Source: Treponema sp. UBA7590 (GTDB taxonomy: Bacteria > Spirochaetota > Spirochaetia > Treponematales > Treponemataceae). From it: a DNA stretch of 20,803 nucleotides. The stretch is from NCBI GenBank assembly GCA_002478955.1, contig DLKK01000052.1, positions 20,482 to 41,284 on the forward strand. Direction: 5' to 3'. Below the pieces are notes generated by a model. That model did no database searches, was not told where the DNA came from, and worked only from the letters and a program-made list of their open reading frames with translations. The first letter of the stretch is position 1; the number at the start of each line of letters is the position of its first letter. The translations under genes and the position numbers were made by a program. Below are positions 1 through 8,411 of the stretch, piece by piece.

Positions 1-308
1 TGACCGATATATGGTTCCTTCAGCCTGTTCTTATTGTTCTCTTCTTCCGGAGAATCATTCTTGCTTTCATTCTGGCCAAAAGATTCTGCGCCTTCCTGAT
101 TGTTGTGCCCGTTCTGGTTTACAGATGCGGTACCATTCTGCTTTTCTGCCTCAAGAACCTTGTTCTTCTCTTCTTCTATCTGACGGACAATCTCCTTGTT
201 CTGGGCATTCTGAACTGCCTGCAAACTGTGTTCCGCAAGAGATGCCTGTTTCGCCATATTCGACATTTGAGAATACATTGTCTGTAAATCAATCGGCTGT
301 AAACCCAT
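1..308 (-). CDS. Unrecognised small coiled-coil/disordered protein, 3' end outside the window
   Basis: The reading frame is open from an ATG at 308 to the window edge, giving 102 codons. The ATG directly follows the TAG stop of the upstream fapA-type gene (TAGATG), so it is the next gene of the motility operon. The protein starts MGLQPIDLQTMYSQMSNMAK and continues as a charged helix rich in Gln, Glu and Lys (about residues 20-55). After that it becomes a low-complexity Asn/Gln/Ser/Glu-rich tail. I see no signal peptide or membrane segment, so it is probably cytoplasmic. I do not recognise a family. Its place at the end of the fla operon makes a motility-related role possible, but this is inference only. 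Confidence 0.8.
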   Translation of the reverse strand, partial: MGLQPIDLQTMYSQMSNMAKQASLAEHSLQAVQNAQNKEIVRQIEEEKNKVLEAEKQNGTASVNQNGHNNQEGAESFGQNESKNDSPEEENNKNRLKEPYIG

Positions 309-2276
309 CTAGTTATATCCCTCTGGTCCTTTTGTCACATCCACGGAAGGCGGCTCATATTTTCCGCGCCTTGCAAATGAATTCTCGTAATAGAACGTAC
401 AGTTTGAAACTTCTGTATGAACTTCGTCAACAACATCCCGGACATAGATTTTTGTTCCAGGGTAAGTTATGCCTTCAACTTTTACCCTTCCAACAGTCTT
501 CAAATCCCTAAGATGAGCCTGAAGCGCTTCCACTTCCTTGTTTATTTCCTTGGATTCAGTGATAATCTCATTTTTCCGCTCAATTGACTTCTTAAGATTT
601 TCCTCTTTGTCTTTTGGAAGAGAACGGCGGACTTTTTTCATATTTTCCAAAGTTCCAATGTCAAGCTCAATATTCTCAAGCTCTTTTACAAGTTCACCTT
701 GATGTTCAAGAAGCTCATCCAGCTTTTTTTTAGCCCGGGGATCAACACCAACAGAAAGCGTAGTGGAAGCACCACCGCCAGGAGAACCGACGGTGCGGGC
801 ACAAATTTCTTCTGTTGCAAAAAGTTTTCCGCCGGTAATCTGCGCTTTTTTTCCATAAAGAATTATATTTTTCATTGCAGTGACATCGCAGTTCATCAAA
901 CTGTCTGTTGCAATAAGATTTTCTTCAACCTCGATTTTCGTTTCCTGGACAAATTTACACCAGAGAGATTTTCCGGCTTTTATTGAACCTTCGTTTTTTC
1001 CGAAAACACCCTGATGAATTACAATGTCACCGTTTTCAGACTCGATGTTGCATTTTCCTACAGAACCACCGATATCTATTGAACCAGTCGCGCGCACATC
1101 AAACCCGTCGTCAACAGACCCCTTGATTATAACAGAACCGACAAATTTTATGTTTCCAGACTTTATATTCACGGCGTCCAAAGTCAGCATTGGCTCTACA
1201 GAAATTTTTCCATTCTCAAAAAGAACCTGACCATCGCATGAAGCCAAAATCGTAACGCCATCAGTATCAAAATGGACATTTTGTCCAAGCTGAACCTGAA
1301 TATCTTTTCCGTTTTGCGCCTCAAGATAATGGCCATACAAAGTTTTTCCGCCTTTTCCACGGGTTGCGGCAATTTTTGTCGCGAGAACCTGGCCGGTAAC
1401 AACATTTTGGATATTGTTAAGTTCCTTAAAATCAATATTGCCGGAAGCAGATTCCTGAGCTTTAATCTTTGTCTTGTCCGTCTCAAAATTATACTGAACG
1501 TAAGCATCTTTTCCGTTTTCAGGAAGAATTGCGGAGGCAACCTCATACGGCGTAGAATAAACTGGATTATCAACAAATTCATTGATTTTTTCCTCGTTGA
1601 TTCCAGCGCGGATTCCCTGTGCCTTCAAAGAACGCTCAATCAAATCAAAAGTACAGTCTGCTCCGCCCATTGCCGGAGGATCCACAGTGATTGTGCCATG
1701 CATCTCATCTTTCGAGACATCTACAGAAACAAGCGCGTCTCCCGCCGCAACATGCTTATATGAGCCGACTGTTTCGTATTGTCCATATGTACCATTCTTT
1801 ATGAATTTATTTATAAGTTTCTCGTCAAAAGTTTCTGTATCAGCTCGTTTTACAGAATCAAGAACTTCAGAAGCATCTACAGAACGACCGTTTCCAACAG
1901 GAAGAATAACTTTCAGCTTGATAGAAGAACCGAATCTGTGAACATAAAAAAGCCCATCGTGGTTTTCAACAAGCTGCTCTTCCTTGAATGTATTCTCATT
2001 GAACAAATCATCAGAAGCTGATTTTCTTTTTGCGGCAACCGCCTCTGAATTCTGATAAATCCGCAGTTTCCAAGGCTTTTTTCCGATTCCAAGAAAACCA
2101 TTGCTGCCTTTCTCAACAACTTCATATTCAAGTCCGCCAAGCTTTGTGTCAAGCTGGACAGACGCATCCGCTAGTGCTTCATCAACGCTGTCCGCATTCA
2201 CTTCAACGCAGTTCAGCTGATTGTCAAGTTCGAGACGTTTTGACATTTCTTCGCGGATTTTTTCAAGAGAATACAT
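309..2276 (-). CDS. fapA: FapA-family (DUF342) protein with N-terminal Jag domain
   Basis: This is a 655-residue protein of three parts. Residues about 22-75 match the Jag N-terminal domain, including the hallmark GFLGIGKKP at 60-68. Residues about 190-515 are the FapA/DUF342 region: a G-x-V-rich repetitive beta segment (for example GSVIIKGSVDDGFDVRATGS from 380) of the polymer-like beta-helix type. Residues about 515-595 form a charged coiled coil, followed by a short beta-rich C-terminus. FapA proteins are linked to flagellar assembly or placement in some bacteria, while Jag_N is usually found on KhpB/Jag RNA-binding proteins. The start follows the fliA stop by three bases, with AAGGA about 10 bases upstream. 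The family call is firm; the cellular role here is inferred from the operon. Confidence 0.85.
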   Translation of the reverse strand: MYSLEKIREEMSKRLELDNQLNCVEVNADSVDEALADASVQLDTKLGGLEYEVVEKGSNGFLGIGKKPWKLRIYQNSEAVAAKRKSASDDLFNENTFKEEQLVENHDGLFYVHRFGSSIKLKVILPVGNGRSVDASEVLDSVKRADTETFDEKLINKFIKNGTYGQYETVGSYKHVAAGDALVSVDVSKDEMHGTITVDPPAMGGADCTFDLIERSLKAQGIRAGINEEKINEFVDNPVYSTPYEVASAILPENGKDAYVQYNFETDKTKIKAQESASGNIDFKELNNIQNVVTGQVLATKIAATRGKGGKTLYGHYLEAQNGKDIQVQLGQNVHFDTDGVTILASCDGQVLFENGKISVEPMLTLDAVNIKSGNIKFVGSVIIKGSVDDGFDVRATGSIDIGGSVGKCNIESENGDIVIHQGVFGKNEGSIKAGKSLWCKFVQETKIEVEENLIATDSLMNCDVTAMKNIILYGKKAQITGGKLFATEEICARTVGSPGGGASTTLSVGVDPRAKKKLDELLEHQGELVKELENIELDIGTLENMKKVRRSLPKDKEENLKKSIERKNEIITESKEINKEVEALQAHLRDLKTVGRVKVEGITYPGTKIYVRDVVDEVHTEVSNCTFYYENSFARRGKYEPPSVDVTKGPEGYN

Positions 2277-2279
2277 TGC

Positions 2280-3110
2280 CTACATGATTCCTTTTCTTAG
2301 GTTCGTAAGTTTTGCGCGCAGACGCAGATTTGCCTTTGTGTGCAGCTGTGAAATGCGCGATTCACTTACCTCAAGAACTTCACCGATTTCCTTGAACGTC
2401 AAATCTTCGTGGTAATACAGTACAATTACCATCTTTTCCTTTTCGGGAAGTTCATTTATTGCCTGAATTATAACTTTGCGGATTTCTTCCCGCTCTGCAA
2501 TAACGTCAGGATTAAGGCTTGAAGGAGATTCTATTGAATCCCCAATCGACATGCTGTCAGAATCATCACCGGAATACCAGACTTCATTCAAAGAAAGCAC
2601 GCTCGTTCCTGAAACTTTCATCACGGTTTTATGGTATTCGTCCTCACTGATTTTCAAGGCGCCCGCGATTTCTGAATCAGTTGCGGTCCGTCCAAGTTTT
2701 GCCTCAAGCTCAACAATTGTATCTTCAATTTCCCGAGATTTCTGGCGAACAGAACGAGGAACCCAGTCAATTTCACGGAGCTCATCAAAAATTGCGCCAC
2801 GGATTCTGGTTACAGCATAAGTCTTGAATTTTACGCCTTTATCAGGATCATACTTATTTATCGCGTCAAGAAGTCCAAACTGACCAAATCCCACAAGATC
2901 ATCAAATTCCACACTGTTAGGCATTCCAACAGCGACCTTGCCGGCAACATATTTTACAAGAGGCATATACTGCCGTATAAATTTGTCCCGGAGTTTTGTT
3001 GACTTTGTTTTATGGAATTCTTCCCACAACAAATCTTCTTCTTTTTCATCATTGACAGATGTTGTTGCGGATGTCTGATTTTTTCTTTCTTCAGCTGTAA
3101 TTTCGTCCAT
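2280..3110 (-). CDS. fliA: RNA polymerase sigma factor, FliA/WhiG (sigma-28) type
   Basis: This 276-residue protein has the sigma-70 group 3 layout. Region 2 covers about residues 40-122, with DLVGFGQFGLLDAINKYDP at 71-89 and the -10-binding stretch around RIRGAIFDELREIDWVPRS at 102-120. Region 3 is about 125-175. Region 4 is about 218-268, with a helix-turn-helix FKEIGEVLEVSESRISQLH at 239-257. A family member of this type directs core polymerase to late flagellar promoters such as flagellin genes. The N-terminal extension (residues 1-27) is acidic and disordered. The start is preceded by AAGG. It lies inside the early flagellar operon, next to flhF/flhG and an unknown membrane protein. No FlgM-type anti-sigma is visible in this window. 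Confidence 0.93.
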   Translation of the reverse strand: MDEITAEERKNQTSATTSVNDEKEEDLLWEEFHKTKSTKLRDKFIRQYMPLVKYVAGKVAVGMPNSVEFDDLVGFGQFGLLDAINKYDPDKGVKFKTYAVTRIRGAIFDELREIDWVPRSVRQKSREIEDTIVELEAKLGRTATDSEIAGALKISEDEYHKTVMKVSGTSVLSLNEVWYSGDDSDSMSIGDSIESPSSLNPDVIAEREEIRKVIIQAINELPEKEKMVIVLYYHEDLTFKEIGEVLEVSESRISQLHTKANLRLRAKLTNLRKGIM

Positions 3111-3125
3111 ATAAACCTTACCTTA

Positions 3126-3980
3126 TTATTTATCTTTTGAAAGCAAAGTGCTGATAGCCTTAGCCATAAGCTCCACATCCTGGCCTCCAGTTTTTTCCTT
3201 GGAAGAACCATCGCCGGAGGTAGAATTTATATCTTTATTCTCTGAAAAATTTGAGTTTTCGGCAAAACCGGAATTTTCTGAATTGCCCGAAGGCTGAGTT
3301 TCAGAAAGATTTTCGAGGTCTGGCAGAACATCAAGAGTTTCAGAACTATTTTCAGAATCATTGGAGTCGTTAAATGAAGGAAGCGGCTCCGCCTTTAATT
3401 TTTTCTCATCAGCTTTTATTTCATCCACGGACTTTGACTCAACGCTGGAAATATTGGAAGGGTTCTCGGCAAAATTCAAAGGGACAAAACCGCTGTTTCC
3501 AGAAGAGAAATTTTCATTTTTCACCTGCTGTGCCGCATCCGTAGATTGACTCTGAGCGCTTCCCAGAGATTCTGTGGCAACCTGCCCGCCGGAAGAATTT
3601 TGCGGCTCAGGAGAAACCTTTTGCACATTCTGCAAATCCTCATTATTCAGCATCTGATGGTTTGAACCGACAAAAAACTGCGGTCCTCCATCTTCCGCCG
3701 GTAAATCCTCATCTTGAATCACAATATCAACAGGTTGAGAGCCAGAAGGATTCTGCGCATTTTTACCGGTCGCCTCAGAATTTTCCGCGGTATTTTCAGC
3801 AAATACAAATTTTGATGCAACCAACTGAATCAAAACCGCAAGCACTCCGAATCCAGCCGCAAAACCAAGCGCTATAAAAAAACGTGCGGCAGGAGCTCTT
3901 GCAACAGTATGAAAACTTGAAAAAATAGAAAGCAGAAAACCAAAAATTGAAAAACCTGCAATGAATTTTAAATTTTTCAT
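3126..3980 (-). CDS. Unrecognised membrane-anchored protein with long disordered acidic tail
   Basis: This 284-residue protein has two N-terminal hydrophobic helices (about 6-22 and 33-57). A low-complexity region rich in Asn, Ser, Glu and Gln follows and has few hydrophobic residues. Two ordered-looking islands stand out: VDIVIQDEDLP at 84-94 and the C-terminus GGQDVELMAKAISTLLSKDK at 265-284, predicted as an amphipathic helix. A strong ribosome site (GGGAGGTGG, four bases before the ATG) fixes the start. The gene sits between flhG and fliA in the motility operon, after a 105-bp gap that is the largest in the operon. I do not recognise a family. A hairpin anchor that presents a short docking helix on a flexible tether would fit what is seen, but that is inference. 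Confidence 0.85.
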   Translation of the reverse strand: MKNLKFIAGFSIFGFLLSIFSSFHTVARAPAARFFIALGFAAGFGVLAVLIQLVASKFVFAENTAENSEATGKNAQNPSGSQPVDIVIQDEDLPAEDGGPQFFVGSNHQMLNNEDLQNVQKVSPEPQNSSGGQVATESLGSAQSQSTDAAQQVKNENFSSGNSGFVPLNFAENPSNISSVESKSVDEIKADEKKLKAEPLPSFNDSNDSENSSETLDVLPDLENLSETQPSGNSENSGFAENSNFSENKDINSTSGDGSSKEKTGGQDVELMAKAISTLLSKDK

Positions 3981-4035
3981 TTTCCACCTCCCATTCAGAA
4001 AATCAAAACGTAAAAATTACCTGAAAAACAGTTTA

Positions 4036-4046
4036 ATTATATATCA
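4036..4046 (-). promoter_or_regulatory. Possible internal extended -10 promoter upstream of the fliA segment
   Basis: The 105-bp gap before the unknown membrane gene contains, on the minus strand, TGATATATAAT, which fits an extended -10 element. A T-rich run (8 T) lies upstream. No convincing -35 hexamer sits at the right distance, so this is weak. If real it would give the membrane protein, fliA and fapA expression independent of the distal flbD promoter. Confidence 0.25.
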
Positions 4047-4085
4047 AATATAGACAAAAAGACAGAAAAAAAATTTCAGAGTGCC

Positions 4086-4985
4086 TTACTTTGCCTTCTT
4101 TCCAAGAAATTTCTTCAAGAATGAAGAAACCCCTTCGTTTCCGGCATCGCCAGTTTTTTCAATTCTGCCTACAATATGCTTTAGACAAACAGAAGGCTTA
4201 CAAGTCGGATTTACAACAATAAACGGTTTTTGCCTGATTACAGAAGCCTGAACAATCGGATCATCATAAACATAACCGATGTAATCAACTTTGTATCCAA
4301 GAAACTGCCCTACTATTGTAATGATTCTGTCTGAAATCCGTTTTCCTTCGTCAGCAGAATGAACTCTGTTCACAAGAAGCTTCAAATTCACCGTGCGGTC
4401 AACAATTTCTGTTGTAATAATTTTTATTATTCCGTAGGCGTCTGTGATTGCTGTTGGTTCTGGAGTTGTAACAACATAGACTTCATCAGCAGCGGCAACA
4501 AACTGAAGAACATTGTTCGCAATTCCGGCTCCTGTGTCTATAATTATTATATCCGCATTTCCAAGCGTGCTGAACTGTTTTGCAAAATACTCAAGTTCCT
4601 CCTTGCTTAAATTTGCAATCTTAGAGAAACCGTTCGCGCCAGCAATGAATTTTATTCCGAATTCTGTGTCAAGAATAATCTCCTTCATTGTTTTTTTCTT
4701 GTTGATTACGTGCATTAAATTGTACTGGGGAACTACATTCAGCAAAACATTGACATTCGCCATGCCAAGGTCACCGTCAATAAGAATGACTTTTTTTCCA
4801 AGCTGGGCATACGCAATCGCCATATTAACAGAAATATTTGTTTTTCCAACACCACCTTTGCCACTTGTAATGGCAATTATGCGGGTCTTATGATTTTTCT
4901 CAGAGGAATTTCCTGTTTCAGAATCTTTTGGTTCTGCCAAACCGCCACTCAAAAGTTCACGCAAATCTTCTGCCTGTTCTTCCAT
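4086..4985 (-). CDS. flhG: FlhG (YlxH/FleN) MinD-like ATPase
   Basis: This 299-residue P-loop ATPase belongs to the MinD/ParA superfamily. The deviant Walker A SGKGGVGKT is at 41-49, Walker A' DGDLGMANVNVLL starts at 70, and the switch II DTGAGI is at 150-155. The N-terminus carries EQAEDLR at 3-9, which fits the DQAxxLR helix that FlhG uses to stimulate the FlhF GTPase. The C-terminus SFLKKFLGKKAK looks like an amphipathic membrane-targeting helix. FlhG works with FlhF to set the number and place of flagella; here these would be the subpolar periplasmic flagella of a spirochete (inference). It starts two bases after the flhF stop, so the two genes are probably translationally coupled. Confidence 0.95.
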   Translation of the reverse strand: MEEQAEDLRELLSGGLAEPKDSETGNSSEKNHKTRIIAITSGKGGVGKTNISVNMAIAYAQLGKKVILIDGDLGMANVNVLLNVVPQYNLMHVINKKKTMKEIILDTEFGIKFIAGANGFSKIANLSKEELEYFAKQFSTLGNADIIIIDTGAGIANNVLQFVAAADEVYVVTTPEPTAITDAYGIIKIITTEIVDRTVNLKLLVNRVHSADEGKRISDRIITIVGQFLGYKVDYIGYVYDDPIVQASVIRQKPFIVVNPTCKPSVCLKHIVGRIEKTGDAGNEGVSSFLKKFLGKKAK

Positions 4986-4987
4986 AC

Positions 4988-6253
4988 TTACTTAACTCCA
5001 AATTTATCTTCAATGTGAATTCTATCAACTTTAAAACCCATCATTCGTATCAAAAAATAAAAGACATTCGCTTTTTCTATGCAGCCGGCAGCTTTTTGCC
5101 CGGTTGTAAGATATGAAATATTTTTATTTTTTTCCCAGATTACAGAAATTACGTTTCCGTACTGGTTTGACTCATCGCATTTAGTAATTATAACAGAATT
5201 ATAGCCAAAAGGCTCGTAATTTCTCATGATATTTACCAAATCCCGGGATTTTGTGGAAGCCATCACCGCAAGATAAACATCAGGATTCATTCCCGGAACG
5301 TCCAAAGTTTCTTTCATAGAACCGATGTGGGCAGAATCGTTCGGGCTATAACCGCTTGTGTCAATAAAAATCGCATCGACATGGTCTTTCACATCCTCAT
5401 AGATTTTCTGAACATCGCTTGCATTTTCAGCCTTTAAAACCTGAAGATTAAAAAGAAGCCCGAATTTCGCAAGCTGCTCCTGCGCGCCAACACGCATCGT
5501 GTCTGTGGTTATAAAACAAAGCTCAACTTTTCTTTCCTGTTTTTTTGCTGACATTACGTACTGGGCAGCGAGCTTTACAAGAGTCGTGGTTTTTCCTACG
5601 CCTGTCGGACCTACAATAATCACAACATGAGGATTTCTATGGACTTTTTCCGGCGCAATATTTATAGACTCACCAATCCAGTCTATCACCACGCGCTGGA
5701 CATAATCCGTGTCCTCAAGCTGCTCCAGAGAAAGAGTCTTAAGCTTGTCTGTTATGTGCCTGCAGTAAGGAATCGAAAAATCGTTATCTGCAAGAAGATT
5801 CTGAATCATTTCTATTGAAGGGTGAGTTTCGTTTGCAGAAACCTGAGTCGGTTTTGTCTGGCTCAAAGAATTTTTCAGGTCTTCAATTGACTTTTTTATC
5901 TCGTTCAGCTGGGCATTATTTGTCTGCGATGCAGAAACAAGCGAAGAAGAAGACGAATTTAAATTCGGATCGAGAGACTGAAGTGCCATCGACCGCAAAA
6001 AACTATCCTTATTCCTCATAAAAGAGTCAACATCCTGCGCATACGACGGCGATGAATTATCACGGTGCTTCACAACATAAGTAATTTCTACGCCTTCTTC
6101 ATTTATAAGCCCAAAACAACGCGTCTTCAAAACCTGTTTCTTGTTTATAATCTCATAGTCATTCTGATATTTGCGGTAAAGTTTTTCCTTGGCTTCCTGC
6201 ATGCTTTTTGCATAAATTGTCTGCGCAGGCTCATTTATATTTCTTTCCATCAT
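4988..6253 (-). CDS. flhF: FlhF, SRP-type GTPase for flagellar placement
   Basis: This 421-residue protein has the FlhF layout. A basic N-terminal B domain covers about 1-65, starting around TIYAKSMQEAKEKLYRKYQ. A low-complexity Ser-rich linker runs from about 95 to 145. The NG GTPase domain covers about 150-421. The G elements are visible: G1 GPTGVGKTT at 215-223, DTMRVGAQEQL at 251-261, a G3 of DTSGY at 298-302 where the family usually has DTAGR, G4 TKCD at 357-360, and TTGQ at 383-386. FlhF marks the cell site for basal body assembly together with FlhG. Two adjacent ATGs start the gene and GAGGG lies about 10 bases upstream, so either could be used. The DTSGY variant is mild and probably functional. 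Confidence 0.95.
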   Translation of the reverse strand: MMERNINEPAQTIYAKSMQEAKEKLYRKYQNDYEIINKKQVLKTRCFGLINEEGVEITYVVKHRDNSSPSYAQDVDSFMRNKDSFLRSMALQSLDPNLNSSSSSLVSASQTNNAQLNEIKKSIEDLKNSLSQTKPTQVSANETHPSIEMIQNLLADNDFSIPYCRHITDKLKTLSLEQLEDTDYVQRVVIDWIGESINIAPEKVHRNPHVVIIVGPTGVGKTTTLVKLAAQYVMSAKKQERKVELCFITTDTMRVGAQEQLAKFGLLFNLQVLKAENASDVQKIYEDVKDHVDAIFIDTSGYSPNDSAHIGSMKETLDVPGMNPDVYLAVMASTKSRDLVNIMRNYEPFGYNSVIITKCDESNQYGNVISVIWEKNKNISYLTTGQKAAGCIEKANVFYFLIRMMGFKVDRIHIEDKFGVK

Positions 6254-6259
6254 ATCGTT

Positions 6260-8386
6260 TTATCCCTCATACGCTATCTCACCAAGAACTTCTACAGAAA
6301 CATGGCTTCTTGCCGCATTGATTTCTTCAGCGGCAAGCACAACAACTCCAGGCATCTCAATATCTATGGAATCGTGGACAAGCATTCTTATTGAACCCGG
6401 ACAAAGAATTATCGGCATATACCCCATAACGCTAACATTTTTGATTGTATTGCTGACAGCATTTATCCATTTTCTGTTATCAGCTGGATCCAGAGCCAAA
6501 ACAGGACCCGAGCCATCCTCAGGATACTGGGCATGATTAAAAAGAAGTTCACACCAGCCCTGGCTTAAATTTATAACGCGGAGTTTTCCGTCATTGTCAG
6601 CATACTGAAGACAAATCTGACTGCCAAGTGCGACACGTACCGCATCAATAAGTTTCCATGTAACACGCGTATACAGTCCATTGTTTGAAATCGCCTCCAA
6701 AATCGTGACTGTATTCCGGATCGAAACTTTTTCCTTGAGAAGCCCGCGCAGAATTTTCTCAATTTCGCCGATTGAAAATTTGTGGTCACCAGAAAGAATT
6801 TCATCGACAATAATCTGGTTGTCTTTTTTAGTCTGCTCAAGAATCAGATTAACTTCCTGACGTCCAAGAATATCCGCGGCATTATTTTTTATTATTTCAG
6901 TAAGATGAGTTGCAATAATAGTCGGTGCATCAACAACTGTATAGCCGGCCTGTTCCGCGTCCGAACGCTGGTCCTCAGGAAGCCATATTGCCGGCATTCC
7001 AAACGCAGGGTCTTTTGTGGGTTCCCCCTTTAAAACTTCTGTAACTGCGCCTGTGTTCATGCACATATAATAACCAAGCCGAACCTGACTCCGTCCGACA
7101 GGAATTCCGCGGATTTTAAAGCAATATTCATTCGGCTCAAGGTTCATGTTATCAACAATACGGATTTTCGGAACCGGAAGCCCCATGTCCAAAGCAGCTT
7201 CCCGCCTGATTCTGGAAATCCGCTCAACGAGCTCAGCCCCTTTTTCCTTGTCAACAAGCGGAATCAGTGCAAAGCCAATTTCAAGGCACAGCGGATCAAG
7301 CGGGGCAACCGCATCCTGCTCAGGATTATTCTGGGATTTTTTACCGTTTGCAGCCTCAGCCTTTTTCTGCGCCTCAAGAATCTTTTCCTTTTCTTTTTGC
7401 TTTGAAAGCCTGAAACCAAAATAAAAAAACGCCGCACCAACAGGAATCAAAAGAAACTGTGTTCCACCGCGGAAAACAATTCCCATTGCCACAAGAACCG
7501 CACCGATAATCTCGTAAATTGTTCCGGCAACTGAAAATTCCTTTATAACTTTCTCATCAAGCGTGTCTTTTGACTTGTCAGCAGTAACAAGAATACCTGT
7601 CGCAAAAGAAAGCATAAGAGACGGCATCTGGCTAAGAAGACCGTCACCAATAGTAAGGCGCGTATAGACTTCAAGGGCTTCCATAAAAGAAAGATGGTGA
7701 TAGACCATTCCGACAATAAATCCACCCACAAGATTTATGACAGTAATAAAAATTCCAGCCTTAACGTTTCCTGAAACAAACTTTGAGGAACCGTCCATGT
7801 TTGAATAAAAGTCAATATCACGGCGGAGCTGCTCTTTCTGAAAGTTTGCCTCTTCTTCCGTAATATAACCATTTGAAAGCTGATTGTCGATGTCGAGCTG
7901 CTTTACCTGCATGGAATCAAGCGTGAATCTTGCCGCAACTTCAGAGACGCGTCCGGCACCCTTTGTGATTACAACTATCTGAACAACAATGAGAATTATA
8001 AAAATTACAAAACCGATGACCAGACTGTTTCCGGCAACAATATTTGCAAACGCCTGTACCATTGCACTCTGAGTTTTTGCAAGCGCATTAACATTGTTTC
8101 CCTGGGCAGAAAGAATCAGCCTTGTAGATGAAATATTTATTCCAAGACCGAACAATGTGACAAACAAAATTATCTGCGGAAACGATGACAAATCAGAGGC
8201 GCGCGGAGTATACACAACCGTAAGAAGCACCAGAAGCGCCACCGCCAGATTTATAATCATGAGAAAATCGATAAATACTTTTGGAATCGGAATAATGAGC
8301 AAAAGAACCGCCACAACCGCAAAAATGCCAATCATGTTAGTTCTAATGAAAGTTAATACCTTTCCCTTGCCATTTTCGTTTGCCAT
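6260..8386 (-). CDS. flhA: FlhA, flagellar type III export gate protein
   Basis: This 708-residue protein is the size expected for FlhA. The N-terminal half has about eight membrane helices (residues about 18-325). The conserved FHIPEP-family cytoplasmic loop lies between them, with ITKGAGRVSEVAARFTLDSM at 140-159 and MDGSSKFVSGNVKAGIFI at 197-214. The C-terminal half (about 355-708) is the soluble export-ring domain that receives chaperone-substrate complexes. A Lys/Glu/Ala-rich linker sits around 328-355. The ATG is preceded by a GGTGGGG ribosome site. It follows flhB by 25 bases and precedes flhF by six, the usual spirochete order. Confidence 0.97.
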   Translation of the reverse strand: MANENGKGKVLTFIRTNMIGIFAVVAVLLLIIPIPKVFIDFLMIINLAVALLVLLTVVYTPRASDLSSFPQIILFVTLFGLGINISSTRLILSAQGNNVNALAKTQSAMVQAFANIVAGNSLVIGFVIFIILIVVQIVVITKGAGRVSEVAARFTLDSMQVKQLDIDNQLSNGYITEEEANFQKEQLRRDIDFYSNMDGSSKFVSGNVKAGIFITVINLVGGFIVGMVYHHLSFMEALEVYTRLTIGDGLLSQMPSLMLSFATGILVTADKSKDTLDEKVIKEFSVAGTIYEIIGAVLVAMGIVFRGGTQFLLIPVGAAFFYFGFRLSKQKEKEKILEAQKKAEAANGKKSQNNPEQDAVAPLDPLCLEIGFALIPLVDKEKGAELVERISRIRREAALDMGLPVPKIRIVDNMNLEPNEYCFKIRGIPVGRSQVRLGYYMCMNTGAVTEVLKGEPTKDPAFGMPAIWLPEDQRSDAEQAGYTVVDAPTIIATHLTEIIKNNAADILGRQEVNLILEQTKKDNQIIVDEILSGDHKFSIGEIEKILRGLLKEKVSIRNTVTILEAISNNGLYTRVTWKLIDAVRVALGSQICLQYADNDGKLRVINLSQGWCELLFNHAQYPEDGSGPVLALDPADNRKWINAVSNTIKNVSVMGYMPIILCPGSIRMLVHDSIDIEMPGVVVLAAEEINAARSHVSVEVLGEIAYEG

Positions 8387-8411
8387 CAGTCCCCACCCAG
8401 CAAATTACTCA

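Noticed and set aside
11..511. Plus-strand frame of 166 codons across the start of the window
   Set aside because: It lies opposite the end of the FapA-type gene and the next operon gene, both supported by domains or operon packing. Its protein has no recognisable motif and no ribosome site was seen.
1272..1763. Plus-strand frame of 163 codons inside the FapA-type gene
   Set aside because: Shadow of the conserved DUF342 coding frame on the other strand. The translated sequence is Cys/Phe/Asn-rich without domain features.
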